Shown piece after piece: positions 34,546 to 43,645 of a DNA stretch of 64,000 nt (its first letter is position 1; each line of letters opens with the position of its first letter). This stretch comes from an uncultured Clostridia bacterium (GTDB lineage: Bacteria; Bacillota; Clostridia; UBA1381). The DNA lies in the NCBI GenBank assembly GCA_934462715.1, contig CAKSIJ010000002.1:124001-188000 (forward strand). Direction: 5' to 3'. The notes beneath the pieces are model-generated. The model worked only from the letters and a program-made list of their open reading frames with translations. It was not told where the DNA came from and made no database searches. The translations under genes were made by a program, and so were the position numbers.

Positions 34546-35808
34546 ATGTACAGTGTTATAGTTATTGATGACGAAAAAAGTATTCAGAACGGTATCAAAA
34601 ATTATATCAGATTTATGGAATGCGGTTTCTCCGTCACGCAATGCTTTGATAACGGCGAGGAAGCATTGGAATATCTGAAAACAAACGACGCGGACGTTGT
34701 CATAACCGACATACGCATGGATAACGTTTCCGGCATAGATATAATTAAATATATTTATGAAAACAAGCCGTATATAAAAACCGTAATTGTCAGTGCATAC
34801 GAAGAATTTCAATATGCCCGTGCCGCAATAAACTACAATGTGGAGCGTTTCATCTCAAAGCCAACAAAATATGACGAAATCGAAGAGGTCATGAAAAAAA
34901 TACATGACGAGCTGGAAGCGGAAAGCAAGATAGAATCCGAGCAAAACGGCTACAGAAACCGCACGAATTATCTCAGTGAAATACTGTACAGCTGTATATT
35001 GAATGACAGAAAAATCTTAAAAGACGATATAAACGAGCTATTGATGATGATGTATGACGGCAACCACAGTCAGGTTGTGAACGCAAAATACTGCGTCTTT
35101 TCGATTACGCTTGAAAACTATGATGAATTCATAGACGAAAAATGGGACTACGGTACTCAGGGGCTTGCCGAAATGCTGAAAAATTTTCTTCATTCCGCTT
35201 TTTCTCATACAAATGTGCATTTCTACCAGCTTGATTTCAGCAGTAACATTGCCCGTTATATTGCACAGTCATGTGATTACGAGAGCATTTCAACAATGAA
35301 CAATGACTTCAGCGAAAATATTAATGCTGCGCTTATATCATTAAAAAACGAAATCGGACTGACCACTGTTTTTGAAATCACCGAAAGCTTTAACAGTATA
35401 AATGATTTAATCGAAAAAAGCTCGATTCCGCCGTCAGATACGGCTGACGCAAATATTTATAACGAAAAAATAATAAATCTCGCAATTAATTATGTTAACG
35501 AACACTATAAGGACGATATTTCTCTTTATACCGTCGCAAAGTATGTAAATCTGAACAGCGCATATTTTAGCCGCTTTTTCAAGAAAAATACCGGCAAGAA
35601 TTTTACCGATTATCTTTTGGATTTGAGAATGGAGAAAGCAAAGGAAATGATAATCGGCGGAAATCTGAAAATAGAGGAAATCTGTAACAGAATAGGTTAT
35701 AAAAGTATGTCTTATTTTTGCAAGATCTTCAAAAATACAACCGGCTGCACGCCCCGCCAATTTTATATTGAGGAAGTAAGCAAAAACAATAAGAACCGAA
35801 ATGCTTGA
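34546..35808 (+). CDS. YesN-type response regulator (receiver plus AraC-type HTH)
   Basis: The 420-residue protein begins with a receiver domain (VIVIDDEKSIQNGI; phospho-acceptor Asp55 in VVITDIRM; conserved KPTKYDE). It has a ~150-residue middle region of unknown fold and ends with two AraC-type helix-turn-helix motifs (DDISLYTVAKYVNLNSAYFSRFFKKNTGKNFTDYL; IEEICNRIGYKSMSYFCKIFKNTTGCTPRQF). Proteins of this kind activate neighbouring sugar ABC and glycosidase operons. The kinase gene follows 21 bases later, and the transporter operon is divergent. Activation of that operon through the inverted repeat at 34350 is the expected role. Confidence 0.93.
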   Translation: MYSVIVIDDEKSIQNGIKNYIRFMECGFSVTQCFDNGEEALEYLKTNDADVVITDIRMDNVSGIDIIKYIYENKPYIKTVIVSAYEEFQYARAAINYNVERFISKPTKYDEIEEVMKKIHDELEAESKIESEQNGYRNRTNYLSEILYSCILNDRKILKDDINELLMMMYDGNHSQVVNAKYCVFSITLENYDEFIDEKWDYGTQGLAEMLKNFLHSAFSHTNVHFYQLDFSSNIARYIAQSCDYESISTMNNDFSENINAALISLKNEIGLTTVFEITESFNSINDLIEKSSIPPSDTADANIYNEKIINLAINYVNEHYKDDISLYTVAKYVNLNSAYFSRFFKKNTGKNFTDYLLDLRMEKAKEMIIGGNLKIEEICNRIGYKSMSYFCKIFKNTTGCTPRQFYIEEVSKNNKNRNA

Positions 35809-35829
35809 TCGGGGAGTGAAACATTATTA

Positions 35830-37569
35830 ATGAACAAAAACAGAAAACACCAATCAATACTTTCATTCTTTAAGCTTTATAAGGCAAACAGCTTGTTTGT
35901 CCGCGACCTGGTTTTTGCAATACTGATAGTTGCCATACCATTCTTTGTTATCAGTATGGTATTTTATAACAATGCAAAAACAAGTCTTGAACGCCAGATT
36001 GAGGAATCCAATAATGCAAATCTTTTAAGGTGCGTTGAAATTATAGATACGATAGTTTCCGACACCGACACTCTTGCGGCATATATGAGCATGGATAACA
36101 ATGTGAACTTTTTCGCTTGGGGAAGTCGTGGCGTTAACTCGGACAACATAACAGCAAACCTCCGCCAGCTGACCCTGACCAGAAATTATATTGATTCGTT
36201 TTATATATATTCCGAACCGCTTAATTCTGTGTTAACGCCGACAAATACCGTAAGCATATCGGAATTAAAGGATTCAAATATGTTCGATGACTATAAAAAT
36301 CCCGAAATCAATTTGCTTGCCTCAACCGTAAGCTTGCGTTTAAAAAACAACAAGTATCCATATTTTATAACAATCACAAGACCGCTTTTGTCGGCGGACA
36401 AGACGAAAAAAGCCGGTGCGATAATTATAAATATCAGCCTTGAAAAGCTGCTTAATATGTTAGGCAGCGAAAACGGAAACGATAATTTCTTAATTCTGGA
36501 TAACAGTAACACCGTTGTGTGTGCAAACGATTACTCAATGCTCGGTCTTGAATTCAAGGCTGAATATAAACCCGACAAGTCGATATACAGCGACATCAGT
36601 AAAAAGAACATTGTGTCCGTTTGTCCGTCAAAGCGTTTTTCCGACTGGGGTTATGCACTTACTCTGCCTATAAATACCTACATAGATGAATTTTCATCTC
36701 TTTTTTACAATACAAAAAGCGTTATCTTTTTTGTTTTGCTGTTCGGTATAATGCTGGCAATTTCAATAGCCGCAAAATCATTCGGAGTTGTTCAAAGCAT
36801 AACTGCGGTGTTTGAGAAAAACGGAATTTACCAAAATCAAGACACAAAAAAAATGGACGAGCTTGATTTTATTACCTCAAACATAATATCTCAGATAGAA
36901 ATGAATAAATCCATGCGCCATGAATTGCTGGAGCAGTACAATGAGCTTCAAAAAGCACAGACGGCCGCACTCCAATCTCAAATCGCACCACACTTTTTGC
37001 GAAATACTCTTGAGGTCATAAATCTAAAGGCTTTTGAACTGTTTCACGGCAAAAATCCCGTTTCGGATATGCTGTTTATACTCGGCAGAATGGCAAGCTC
37101 CTTCATAAGTTCCGACGATTATCTCGTCAGCATACAGCGCGAGGTTGAGTATTCCATGACCTATATAAGCCTTTTGAACATACGTTATGAGAAAGACTTT
37201 AATATACAATTGAAAATCGATGATAATGTAAAAAAATACCGTATGCTGAAGCTTTCATTGCAGCCGATAATAGAAAATGCTGTGTTCCACGGAATAAAAA
37301 ATAAACCCGACGGATTAATCAGCATTACCGCAACGGAATATCCCGACATTTTAACAATTGACATTGACGATAACAACTCCGGACTTACATATGAGAAATT
37401 AGATGAAATGAATTCATATATTTTGAATCCTCCGGATAATTCGGAAAGTATCGGACTTTATAATGTCAACAAACGTATTTCTATAGTATTCGGCAAAGAC
37501 TACGGTCTTACGCTTTTAAAATCGCCGCTCGGCGGCTTGAAGGTAAGAATGAGATTTCCAAAGCATTAA
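35830..37569 (+). CDS. YesM-type sensor histidine kinase
   Basis: This 579-residue membrane kinase has a first transmembrane helix near residues 24-46, an extracellular sensing region of ~245 residues, and a second helix near residues 297-317. The His_kinase domain has the phospho-acceptor His388 in PHFLRNTLEVI; the family normally reads PHFLYNTL. The HATPase part shows QPIIENAVFHGI (N box) and SIGLYNVNKRI with GGLKVRMRFP. The sensing region probably reads oligosaccharides or the transport state of the neighbouring CUT1 system. No full HAMP match is obvious after the second helix. Confidence 0.92.
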   Translation: MNKNRKHQSILSFFKLYKANSLFVRDLVFAILIVAIPFFVISMVFYNNAKTSLERQIEESNNANLLRCVEIIDTIVSDTDTLAAYMSMDNNVNFFAWGSRGVNSDNITANLRQLTLTRNYIDSFYIYSEPLNSVLTPTNTVSISELKDSNMFDDYKNPEINLLASTVSLRLKNNKYPYFITITRPLLSADKTKKAGAIIINISLEKLLNMLGSENGNDNFLILDNSNTVVCANDYSMLGLEFKAEYKPDKSIYSDISKKNIVSVCPSKRFSDWGYALTLPINTYIDEFSSLFYNTKSVIFFVLLFGIMLAISIAAKSFGVVQSITAVFEKNGIYQNQDTKKMDELDFITSNIISQIEMNKSMRHELLEQYNELQKAQTAALQSQIAPHFLRNTLEVINLKAFELFHGKNPVSDMLFILGRMASSFISSDDYLVSIQREVEYSMTYISLLNIRYEKDFNIQLKIDDNVKKYRMLKLSLQPIIENAVFHGIKNKPDGLISITATEYPDILTIDIDDNNSGLTYEKLDEMNSYILNPPDNSESIGLYNVNKRISIVFGKDYGLTLLKSPLGGLKVRMRFPKH

Positions 37570-37690
37570 AATTCACTGCAACTACAAAAACTTTCCCAAT
37601 ACGACGAAATCGGCGTATAATAAAATGCAGTCTTTAAAAATGCAATTTTAAAATTGGTGAAATCACGTCAAAAATGCAAAAATAATAATA

Positions 37691-37720
37691 TTTACAAGGC
37701 TTGTTTTTTTATGATATAAT
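37691..37720 (+). promoter_or_regulatory. Promoter in front of the decayed MBL-fold gene
   Basis: TTTACA and TATAAT are separated by 18 bases, about 75 bases before the remnant start codon. It has outlived the coding sequence it served. Confidence 0.5.
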
Positions 37721-37795
37721 AAAAAAAGAAAACATACCCGGTAAATGTAAAATACAAGTTTTACTTTTATCCAAAAGCAGAAAGGAAACAGATAA

Positions 37796-38178
37796 ATGAA
37801 AATTAAATACTTGGGAACAGCGGCGAACCTTTGACCTTTTATTCTGCAAAAAGCGGATACAATATGCTTGCCGGCATTGTGAAAAAATACAGCATATCGG
37901 AAAAAGATATAAAGCTTGTTGAAATTAAGCCGTTTGAAATCATTTCGCTTGACTGTACCGAAGCGCTTAGGAACACAACATATATAGCTCATCTTAACTT
38001 AAAGCGGTGTATTAATATGAGATCACAATTTTTGAATGACAGCATTGCCGACAAGAATACTGTTTTTGTGCTTAATCATTTTTCTCACAACGGAAATGCC
38101 GTTTATGATGATTTTTCACATATTGCAGGTGAAAACGGATTTTTGGTATCCTATGACGGTATGGAGCTTGAGTTTTAA
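37796..38178 (+). pseudogene. MBL-fold metallo-hydrolase remnant, internally deleted
   Basis: A good ribosome site (GAAAGGAAAC) precedes an ATG giving MKIKYLGTAA, the usual opening of a family of MBL-fold (PhnP-like) hydrolases in Clostridia. The frame then stops after 12 codons. From 37831 another frame encodes the family's C-terminal part, ending FVLNHFSHNGNAVYDDF...SYDGMELEF, which includes the late metal-binding His. The central part with the HxHxDH motif is missing. An internal deletion plus frameshift explains this. The downstream frame has no ribosome site of its own, so a functional product is unlikely. Confidence 0.72.
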
Positions 38179-38374
38179 TTTGCGATAATATACCAAAAAT
38201 CATAACCGCTAATAAACCAATGATTTGTGCATACCATATTACTGTGAAAATAAAGGCAGACCGTCAAAATAACCTCAAATAATATTTAAAATGGTTTTCA
38301 CTGGATATTTGTTTGGCATCAGTTGTGAAACAAGACTTGCAGAAGATACTTTTAAAGCAAAAGCTAATATAACA

Positions 38375-38400
38375 AAACCCGCCCGAAAATGGCGGGTTTG
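38375..38400. terminator. GC-rich terminator hairpin
   Basis: AACCCGCC pairs with GGCGGGTT around CGAAAAT. It lies between the MBL remnant and the MATE gene and could serve the plus strand (TTTG follows) or both. Nothing else was recognised in 38179-38513. Confidence 0.65.
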
Positions 38401-38513
38401 TCAATAATCTGAGCCTGCCGAAATCTGCAGCCTGTTCTGCTCTCGTCTTTGCCGGAAATGCACGGCAGAAGCTTAATTGTCCTCAAAGGATTATTTATAA
38501 TCTTTTGTAAATA

Positions 38514-39971
38514 TCATTTTGCATATGATACCGCTTTTTTGTCCTTTGCGTTTCTCTCCGCCATAAAGGATTCAAGCTCTTTTTTGCCTTCCGCCGTCAC
38601 CGGCTTAATCCATTTATAGCTCAGGTAATGCCTTATGCATAAAAAGCATTTCAAATAATCCTCTCCGACATACATTGCCGCATACACAACCACAAACGGA
38701 GCTTTTACAACATATGCAAGAATAAATGTCAGCGGAAGCGCAATGATCCAAAGCGAAATCAAATCCATTTTTGCACCGTTCACCGTGTCGCCTCCCGATC
38801 GGAAAATTCCGACTATAAACGCATAGGGTATGTTTCGTATCGGCAGTTCCAAAGCGTACAGCATTGATATAATCATTGCAACGTTCATAGTTGTTTGCGT
38901 AATCTGACCCTGCATATTAAACAAGCCTATCAGCTTGCTTCTGAATATCAGAATATTTATTCCGACAAAAAGTCCCAAAAGCGGAATAATCACTCCGAAT
39001 CTTCTTGAATCTCTGATTGCCTCCTTGAATTTCCCTGCGCCTACGTTCTTGCCGAGCATAACACAGCAGGCATTACACATACCGATAAAGAACACGTATG
39101 CGATATTTTCAATCGTTTTAAGTATGGTAACAGCCGCATAGTTTTCATGTCCGAGGTTTGCAAAAATTACGTTGTACAAAAATGTACCCAGTCCCCACAG
39201 TGTTTCGTTAAGAACCACCGGTGACGCTGTTTTCAAAAATTGCAGCACAAGCGATTTATCGAAGCCTAACAGCTCTTTTATCGGCATATACAATATATTC
39301 TTTTTTGCAATTGACAGCCCGATTATTATTATAGGTCCGAGCCATGCGGATATGCATGTTGCGATAGCTGCTCCCTTTACTCCCATCGCCGGCAGTCCGA
39401 ATGCTCCGAAAATAAAGCAATAATCAAGTATACCGTTCAGCACAGCGGTAAAAAGTGCGGAATACATCGGCAGCTTAACGTCCTCAACCGAACGGAGAAT
39501 TGCTCCGAGCAAAAGCCCCAGAACCGAGCCCGGATATGAGAAGCAGGCAATTTTCAAATACGAGCTTCCCGTGCTGATAACCTCAGCATTCTTGTTGAAT
39601 ATCCATACAACAGTCTGCGGTGCAAAAAAGCCGAAGCATACAAACAATGCGGTAATGATCATGCCGAGAGTCAGCGCTATTCCCGTTATCTTATGTATTC
39701 CCTTAACGTCCTTAACTCCCCAGTACTGCGCCACAAACACAGATGAGCCGGAGCATATTCCGAAAACAACAATGTTCAAAAGCCAGCTCCACTGACCTGC
39801 CATGCCTACCGATGAAAGCGCAACATCTCCGAGCTGTCCCACCATAAGCGTATCAACAAGCAAAAACGAGCTTGTAAGCAAATTCTGAAAAGCTATCGGA
39901 AGCGCAAGCATAAGCGTCTGCTTCCAAAAACACTTTCCTCCCAGATATTTTTTTAACGTATCTCTTGTCAT
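38514..39971 (-). CDS. MATE family efflux transporter
   Basis: This 485-residue protein has twelve hydrophobic segments and two MATE repeats. The N-terminal LALPIAFQNLLTSSFLLVDTLMVGQLG is characteristic, as is LPAMGVKGAAIATCISAW near the middle. MATE proteins export cationic drugs or metabolites using Na+ or H+ gradients. The substrate is not predictable. Its start lies 56 bases after the lrgB stop, so it may be read from the lrgAB transcript as well as from its own promoter. Confidence 0.92.
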   Translation of the reverse strand: MTRDTLKKYLGGKCFWKQTLMLALPIAFQNLLTSSFLLVDTLMVGQLGDVALSSVGMAGQWSWLLNIVVFGICSGSSVFVAQYWGVKDVKGIHKITGIALTLGMIITALFVCFGFFAPQTVVWIFNKNAEVISTGSSYLKIACFSYPGSVLGLLLGAILRSVEDVKLPMYSALFTAVLNGILDYCFIFGAFGLPAMGVKGAAIATCISAWLGPIIIIGLSIAKKNILYMPIKELLGFDKSLVLQFLKTASPVVLNETLWGLGTFLYNVIFANLGHENYAAVTILKTIENIAYVFFIGMCNACCVMLGKNVGAGKFKEAIRDSRRFGVIIPLLGLFVGINILIFRSKLIGLFNMQGQITQTTMNVAMIISMLYALELPIRNIPYAFIVGIFRSGGDTVNGAKMDLISLWIIALPLTFILAYVVKAPFVVVYAAMYVGEDYLKCFLCIRHYLSYKWIKPVTAEGKKELESFMAERNAKDKKAVSYAK

Positions 39972-40027
39972 TGCTTATAAAATCCTTTCCTTTATTAATT
40001 TAATTGTGTAATACGATTGCTTTTTTA

Positions 40028-40720
40028 TTAATAAATCAATGCAAACACATTGACCGCAACAACCGTTATCAAGCCGGAAACAGCTATCGAAAGACCGGCA
40101 AGCGCTCCTTCTGTTTCACCCAATTCTATTGCTTTAGCCGTTCCGATTGCGTGGGCGGCACTTCCGAGTGCAATTCCTTTTGCAACCGGGTTTTTTATCT
40201 TCAAAAGCCTGAATATTTTTTCACCAACCATATTCCCGAATATTCCGGTAAGTACAATCGCCGCCGTAGTCAGCGTTGAAATACCTCCTATTTCCTCCGA
40301 CAAGCCCATGCCTATGGCGGTAGTTATGGATTTCGGCAAAAGCGTTATATACTGCTGATGAGTGAGCGAAAATGCAAAGCTGATAATCAGAACAGAAACA
40401 AAGCTTGTCAGCACTCCGGTAATGATTCCGGCTGCCACAGCCTTAATGTTCTTTTTCAAAATATCAAGCCTTTCATACATAGGCACTGCCAATGCAACCG
40501 TTGCCGGCGTCAGCAGATATGTTACGTACTTTGCGCCCTTATTATATGCCTCATAATCTACTTTCCCAGCCGCAAGCACGCATATCACAATCACTATTGC
40601 AACAAGCAGAGGGTTCAGTATCGCAAGCTTAAACTTCTTCTTTAAAAGCATACCGATATAGTATGCTCCGATACTCAATACAAGTCCGAAATAAACCGAA
40701 TTTTCTATAAAGCCGTACAT
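40028..40720 (-). CDS. lrgB: LrgB/CidB family protein
   Basis: This 230-residue protein of eight or so hydrophobic segments has the family motifs LLTPATVALAVPMYERLDILKKN and SITTAIGMGLSEEIGGI. It ends with the block HAIGTAKAIELGETEGALAGL. LrgB/CidB proteins work with LrgA/CidA partners in murein hydrolase control or in export of overflow metabolites such as pyruvate or glycolate-like acids, depending on the organism. It is directly adjacent to lrgA (one base apart), a pairing that supports the call. Confidence 0.92.
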   Translation of the reverse strand: MYGFIENSVYFGLVLSIGAYYIGMLLKKKFKLAILNPLLVAIVIVICVLAAGKVDYEAYNKGAKYVTYLLTPATVALAVPMYERLDILKKNIKAVAAGIITGVLTSFVSVLIISFAFSLTHQQYITLLPKSITTAIGMGLSEEIGGISTLTTAAIVLTGIFGNMVGEKIFRLLKIKNPVAKGIALGSAAHAIGTAKAIELGETEGALAGLSIAVSGLITVVAVNVFALIY

Positions 40721-40721
40721 A

Positions 40722-41096
40722 TCAGTTTTCCTCTCCTTTTTCCGCTTTTTCGCTGTTCTCTACGGCAATTTTTTCGACTGCCGCAGCGGTCACGCCGATA
40801 ACCAGTGCAGTGCTTACCGTAACGGCAAGCAGAACAGGAACAAACATTCCTTTTAAGTCGGCAAGCATGGTAATCAGCGCCGCACCCGGACCGATAAACG
40901 TTACCGGCATAACGTCAAGCAGAAAATCGGTCACAGGCTTAATATAGCTTACTTTTATTACTCCGGTAAGGAGCAATACAAACAAAATCACGAATCCGTA
41001 AATACTGCCCGGTATCGGCAGAGGAATCAGATAATTCAGCAGTTCTCCGACAAGTGATATTAAGGCTATAACCAAAAATTTAATTATATATCTCAT
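40722..41096 (-). CDS. lrgA: LrgA/CidA family holin-like protein
   Basis: This 124-residue protein of four hydrophobic segments has LNYLIPLPIPGSIYGFVILFVLL and FIGPGAALITMLADLKG, both typical of LrgA. The longest frame starts at 41144, but ATG 41096 follows GAGGGT and begins the conserved membrane part, so it is preferred. The C-terminal tail is acidic and cytoplasmic. It is followed immediately by lrgB. Confidence 0.88.
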   Translation of the reverse strand: MRYIIKFLVIALISLVGELLNYLIPLPIPGSIYGFVILFVLLLTGVIKVSYIKPVTDFLLDVMPVTFIGPGAALITMLADLKGMFVPVLLAVTVSTALVIGVTAAAVEKIAVENSEKAEKGEEN

Positions 41097-41198
41097 CCAT
41101 ACCCTCAATTCTGCCGCACGGCTGCGGCAATTATAATTTATCAATTTGTTTTTGTTCTAAAGAATTTTACACGTTCATATTAATAAGTGAATATATTT

Positions 41199-41214
41199 GC
41201 CGCACGAGAGCGGC
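41199..41214 (+). promoter_or_regulatory. Short GC hairpin directly 5' of a ribosome site
   Basis: GCCGC-ACGAGA-GCGGC ends two bases before the GAACGGAG ribosome site of the deacetylase gene. It is nearly the same arrangement as at 430-442 before murB. Confidence 0.45.
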
Positions 41215-41230
41215 GGAACGGAGTTTTAAT

Positions 41231-41986
41231 ATGAAGTTGTATATAATAAAAGGCAGATACGTTTTTCTCGCAACTCTTGCTGCGATAATACTTTGTATAG
41301 TCATCGGCACAGTAGGCACAAAGCCTGTTTTCCTCGTCGGAAACCGTGAAATACCGATTTACTCCGTAAAGCGGGATGACGATAAGCTTGCGCTTACCTT
41401 TAACTGCGCATGGAACGATGATGACATAGACAGCATTTTAAAAACGCTTGACGCATATTCCGTTAAATGCACATTCTTTATTGTTGGCGAATGGGCGGAG
41501 AAATATCCCAAAAGCGTGAAACGTATAGCCGAACACGGTCATGAACTTGCCAATCATTCCTATTCTCATGCCCACTACAGCAAGCTTGATAAAACCGCAA
41601 TACTTCAAGACATAGAAAAATGTGATAATCTGATTTATGAAATAAGCGGTCAAAAACCCGTTTTGTTCCGCGCCGCATACGGCGAATATACCGATAACGT
41701 TGTAAAAGCGTGCAATGAAAGCGGCAGAACCTATATCCAGTGGTCAATCGACAGCCTCGATTATAAAAACGGCTCTAAATCCGAAATCTATAATCGGGTT
41801 GTTCCGAAAGCTAAAGCAGGCGATATTATTCTTATGCATAACGGCACCGAAAAAACCGCCGCAATCCTCCCCGAAATCCTCGCAGGCCTTACAAAACAGT
41901 ACGCTCTCTGCACCGTGTCCGAATTGATTTATCCCGATAATTATATCATAGACGGAACAGGAATGCAAATAAAAAGCGGAACTTAA
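41231..41986 (+). CDS. Membrane-anchored polysaccharide deacetylase (NodB fold)
   Basis: The 251-residue protein has an N-terminal membrane anchor (residues ~9-30) and a NodB domain. Metal-ligand histidines lie in HSYSHAHY, and later motifs are FRAAYGEY and AGDIILMHNG. The first motif, usually TFDDG, reads TFNCAWNDDD. A comparable TFNCAW form occurs in a recognised clostridial branch of PdaB-like proteins, so the loss of the first aspartate may mean altered chemistry or no deacetylase activity. Likely substrates are peptidoglycan or spore cortex glycans at the outer face of the membrane. It is divergent from lrgAB. Confidence 0.85.
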   Translation: MKLYIIKGRYVFLATLAAIILCIVIGTVGTKPVFLVGNREIPIYSVKRDDDKLALTFNCAWNDDDIDSILKTLDAYSVKCTFFIVGEWAEKYPKSVKRIAEHGHELANHSYSHAHYSKLDKTAILQDIEKCDNLIYEISGQKPVLFRAAYGEYTDNVVKACNESGRTYIQWSIDSLDYKNGSKSEIYNRVVPKAKAGDIILMHNGTEKTAAILPEILAGLTKQYALCTVSELIYPDNYIIDGTGMQIKSGT

Positions 41987-42063
41987 TAAAAATATTCTTT
42001 TCTTCGCATAAGAATTGTAGATTTATAAATTCAAACTAACCAATCTCAATTCTCCCCTCTGCC

Positions 42064-42818
42064 GGAAGACCTACTAACCGTTGCAATTGCCAAAGTCTAA
42101 ATATAGTGGTCACTAAGCTATCGTCAACTGTAAGGTCGGAGCGAGTTGTCACAATTCGCAGAGCGTAGGCGCAGCGGATTGGTGTCTTGTTTGAGCTATC
42201 CTCCCGTAGGGGTGGTAAATCCGTTTAGGCGGGTTCTCCCGCCTATCGGCGGCTTTTGGAGCTTTTCGCCGCCGAAAAGCGGAAGGAGTAGCAAAATTAA
42301 CAATAACCGTAGACTATAGCTCCAAACACGCAAAAGCTGCGACTTCTGCATTAAATAATAAATAAGTAACATTCTTTATAAAAACTATAACCGCAACCTT
42401 ACGTTTGTGGCGCTATACGTTTCAGTAATTTTTACTTTTTCTACGCCCTCCGCTTTTCGGGCGGCGAAAAGCTCCAAAAGCCGCCGCAATCCCATGCAAG
42501 TCTACGGTAATTGAAACGTTGTTCCCGCTGGTCTCATTGTCGCACTGCTCCCAAAGGTCGCATTGCTCTGTGAAACCGAACCAATTCAAGTTCGCTTAAT
42601 CTGCCGCCGGCAGCGCTTCACTTGAATTGCCACCTAAACGGATTTACCCCCCACTGGAGGATAGCTTCGGACATCTTGCAAAGGAACTCTTTTTATTTGC
42701 CAAAAGGCGCAAATAAAAAAGTTCAATTGCAAGAACTCGCTCCGACCTTACAGTTTACGATAGCTTAGTGACCACTATATTTAGGTTTTTGGCGGTTGTG
42801 ACGATTGTGAGGTCTTCC
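42064..42818. repeat. Non-coding 755-bp element built of nested inverted repeats
   Basis: Four blocks occur in inverted order on the two sides. They are GGAAGACCT (42064-42072 with 42810-42818); a 51-base arm with one or two mismatches (42097-42147 with 42734-42784); a ~36-base arm (42194-42229 with 42632-42666); and a ~39-base arm (42248-42286 with 42447-42485). The spacing between blocks differs on the two sides. No supported ORF lies inside. A hairpin with CTTTTTATTTGC / GCAAATAAAAAAG stems sits near 42693-42721. It could be a MITE-like element, two inverted copies of an intergenic repeat, or a large structured RNA. The flanks 41987-42063 and 42819-42884 are AT-rich and otherwise empty. 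Confidence 0.8.
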
Positions 42819-42884
42819 AACAGAATGTAGAACCATTGTGAATTATCAATTGTCAATTATTAATTAATCATCAATTGTCAATCA

Positions 42885-42930
42885 AAAAACGCCGTCTGCC
42901 GCAGGTGGTTATTCTGCGGCAGAGCAACGT
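42885..42930 (-). terminator. Terminator of the SGNH hydrolase gene
   Basis: TCTGCCGCAG pairs with CTGCGGCAGA, extended by CGTT-type outer pairs, and is followed on the minus strand by GTTTTTT. It lies directly after the SGNH stop codon. Confidence 0.85.
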
Positions 42931-42936
42931 TTTTTT

Positions 42937-43584
42937 TTACAGTGACAGCAAGAAGCTTTTCAATCTTTGAGCGATGAGCTCATGACCCTTATCGTTGGGG
43001 TGCAGACCGTCCGGAGCGTATGTTTCCTTACTTACCGGAACATCGGGGACGATTCCGCCCATTTTATAGAGGTCAAGCACCGGAAGTCCGTAAATTTCCG
43101 CAACCTCTCTGATAATTTCAACGTACTGTTTAAGTGTATATCCCGTTGCTCCGCTCGGATTATTTTCATTTTCTCTGTGGAGGGGTGTCATTACAACTAT
43201 TGTGCTTTCAGGATAACGATTTATCAATGTTGTAAACAGCTCATGCAATGCACCATAGAAGGTTTCGCTTGTTCTGTCTGTCGGGTTTCCGATATGAGCG
43301 TCGCCGTGACCGTAGTCATTTGTTCCGCCGAAAACCACAACAAAGTCAGCGTCCTTATCCATTTTAACGGCTCTTAACAAAAAGTGTTCGTCAAACGAGG
43401 GGCAATCAACCGTCGGGTTATGCTGTGCGGCAATTCTTGTACCGCTGACTCCGTAGTTTCTTGCAGCAGCCGCTTCGGCTATTTTCCCGAACACCTGACT
43501 GTATGAGTGTTCAACGTCAGACGCTCCGACGCCCTCGGTTATACTGTCGCCCAAAAAATTAAACTTTTTTCCTTTGATTTCCAT
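42937..43584 (-). CDS. SGNH/GDSL-type esterase
   Basis: The 215-residue protein has the block I serine motif GDSITEG (Ser at residue 15), block III GTNDYG and block V DGLHPNDKGH carrying the catalytic Asp/His pair. There is no signal peptide, so it should act in the cytoplasm. Small stand-alone SGNH proteins of this type are often carbohydrate acetylesterases that remove O-acetyl groups from imported oligosaccharides. This would fit the glycan system, although it is not in that operon. It lies downstream of the AAEx transporter with a strong hairpin between them. Confidence 0.87.
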   Translation of the reverse strand: MEIKGKKFNFLGDSITEGVGASDVEHSYSQVFGKIAEAAAARNYGVSGTRIAAQHNPTVDCPSFDEHFLLRAVKMDKDADFVVVFGGTNDYGHGDAHIGNPTDRTSETFYGALHELFTTLINRYPESTIVVMTPLHRENENNPSGATGYTLKQYVEIIREVAEIYGLPVLDLYKMGGIVPDVPVSKETYAPDGLHPNDKGHELIAQRLKSFLLSL

Positions 43585-43603
43585 AGCTATACTCCAATCT
43601 TAA

Positions 43604-43632
43604 GGCAAGCGGAAAGTAAATTTCCGCCTGCC
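43604..43632 (-). promoter_or_regulatory. Stable intercistronic hairpin 5' of the SGNH gene ribosome site
   Basis: GGCAgGCGGAAA pairs with TTTCCGCtTGCC around a 5-base loop, between the transporter stop and the TTGGAG site of the SGNH gene. No T run follows, so it looks like an RNA stabiliser or processing stem, not a terminator. Confidence 0.55.
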
Positions 43633-43645
43633 ATTCCCTTTCGTT

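Noticed and set aside
42064..42818. CRISPR array or rRNA/tRNA cluster in the large intergenic gap
   Set aside because: The repeats are inverted pairs of different lengths, not regularly spaced direct repeats, and no tRNA cloverleaf or rRNA core sequence was recognised.
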